From: Micromonospora rubida
GTDB lineage: Bacteria > Actinomycetota > Actinomycetes > Mycobacteriales > Micromonosporaceae
Length of the DNA stretch: 64,000 bases
Direction of reading: 5' to 3'
Assembly (NCBI RefSeq): GCF_009908295.1
Contig: NZ_JAAALO010000001.1
Location: 62,001-126,000, forward strand
Positions 63,186 through 64,000 of the stretch are shown here, one piece after another. The notes below the pieces were generated by a model that saw nothing but the letters and a program-made list of their open reading frames with translations, was not told the DNA's origin and did not search any database. Position 1 is the stretch's first letter, and the number at the start of each line of letters is the position of its first letter. The position numbers and the translations under genes were made by a program.

Positions 63186-63737
63186 TCAGGCCGAGCCGAC
63201 GTACCCGCCGGTCTTGATCCGCTGCGCGGTCTCCTCGTAGGCGACCGGGTCCTCGGGCAGCCGGGTGCCGAGCCCGTCGACGTAGCGGTTGAACATGCAG
63301 AACGCGCCGGCGATCAGCACCGCGTCGTGGATCTCCAGATCGGTGGCGCCCTCAGCGCGGGCCGCGTCGACCAGCTCCGCGCTCACCTTCTGCCCACTCT
63401 CCTGCACCGCCCCCGCGATCCGCAGCAGGCCGCGCAGCTTCGCCGACACCTCGGCCGCGTCCAGGTCCGCCCGGACCTGCCGCACCAGCGGCATGCCGCC
63501 GTCGAGCTGGGCGGCGGCGAACGCGGAGTGCGACGAGCAGCAGAACGTGCAGTCGTTGAGCCCGGAGACGTACGCCGCGATCAGCTCCCGCTCCCCGGCC
63601 GTGAGGGTCGGGTGCGGCGCGTGCAGCAGCGCCTCGGCCAGCGCGTTGAGCGCGACGGCGGTCTCCGGCCGGTAGCGCATGAGCCCGGTGATCCCCGGGT
63701 ATTCAGCCTCGTCCAGACCCAGATCGATGTGTGCCAC
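63186..63737 (-). CDS. AhpD-like/carboxymuconolactone decarboxylase-family peroxidase
   Basis: 183 residues from GTG 63737 behind GAGGAG. The active-site pattern ELIAAYVSGLNDCTFCCSSHS has the CxxC (CTFC) with the preceding Glu and following His of the AhpD family. Such proteins reduce peroxides with thiols or act as adaptors for peroxiredoxins. It fits with the mycothiol-linked neighbours. No signal peptide. Confidence 0.88.
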   Translation of the reverse strand: MAHIDLGLDEAEYPGITGLMRYRPETAVALNALAEALLHAPHPTLTAGERELIAAYVSGLNDCTFCCSSHSAFAAAQLDGGMPLVRQVRADLDAAEVSAKLRGLLRIAGAVQESGQKVSAELVDAARAEGATDLEIHDAVLIAGAFCMFNRYVDGLGTRLPEDPVAYEETAQRIKTGGYVGSA

Positions 63738-63973
63738 ATGCTCTCCTCGGCGTGACAGGCCGCGGCCGGCGGCTACGCGGTCCTGCTGCGCATGGTGCCG
63801 GCCCGGCGGCCCGTCCGCTTCTTCCAGCGTGCCCCGTTCGGGCCGGCGACGCGGACCGCGATCTCTCCCAAAGTGCCGTTTACGGGGCCGACACCTGGGC
63901 CGACACGGAGCGCCACGAGCAGGGCACGGACGCGTATTGCCGCTGCGTACGGGGCACTGCCACGATCGGCTCC

Positions 63974-64000
63974 ATGGTCGACACAATGGACATACGGCAG
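63974..64000 (+). CDS. Possible start of a gene cut by the window edge
   Basis: ATG 63974 opens nine codons (MVDTMDIRQ) to the last base. MDIRQ is a common start of LysR-type regulators, but nine codons cannot support a family. The stretch 63738-63973 holds no other gene that I can support. Confidence 0.2.

Overview
The window is chromosomal DNA of a high-GC actinomycete (about 73% G+C, GTG starts common, mycothiol-linked enzymes, terminators that are GC-rich hairpins without a U tract). Protein styles and gene order fit Micromonosporaceae, most likely Micromonospora or a close relative. This placement is a judgement from the sequence, not a database result. Coding density is high; most overlapping frames on the opposite strand are GC-driven shadows and are left out.

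Layout. 1-2000: edge of a membrane protein gene, small hypothetical genes, an HhH endonuclease-like protein, and a 19-bp-arm inverted repeat. 2021-10817 (all minus): a compact selenocysteine island holding a UGA-containing formate dehydrogenase (fdhA, Fe-S subunit, NrfD-type membrane subunit) followed by tRNA-Sec (selC), selA and selB; selD is not in the window. 11272-15764: a MazG-like protein and two paralogous secreted proteins flanking a GntR-TetR fusion regulator and a divergent FAD monooxygenase. 16118-19397: mycothiol-dependent formaldehyde dehydrogenase with an MBL hydrolase, and an MFS transporter. 19629-35684: mixed metabolism: Fe-S photolyase-like protein, a flavin monooxygenase/SDR/hydrolase operon, a Cys-rich pentapeptide protein, P450 plus ferredoxin, RNase HI, beta-lactamase-fold hydrolase, lone lycopene cyclase, aldo/keto reductase, methyltransferase, GNAT, DinB, TauD-like oxygenase. 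35885-45612: a two-component system, a surface protein with class F sortase, CorA, a C39-like peptidase, a SEC-C protein, and a mechanosensitive-channel/membrane protein/Ser-Thr kinase group. 45962-50012: a Tat-exported amidase and a HelR-like helicase with a divergent TetR. 50089-53004: a SAM-IV riboswitch, a Cys-type leader peptide and an amino-acid ABC importer. 53124-63973: RIO-type kinase, GH10 xylanase, a molybdate ABC operon with its HTH-Mop protein, a group D flavoprotein, a mycothiol-dependent-isomerase-like protein, a membrane protein and an AhpD-like protein.

How the parts fit. Molybdate uptake (56387-59563) and selenocysteine insertion (2021-5220) both supply the Mo/W- and Sec-dependent formate dehydrogenase. 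The strongest hidden pattern is regulatory: exact GGAAY-N18-GTT elements, the promoter type of SigR/SigH-like ECF sigma factors, stand before three genes for secreted proteins (12283, 15764, 40594), twice in tandem, and related elements lie upstream of fdhA. A second pattern is repeated threonine motifs in the two proteins encoded beside a Ser/Thr kinase, suggesting kinase substrates. A third is stacked riboswitch and leader-peptide control over an ABC importer, pointing to a sulfur amino acid as substrate.
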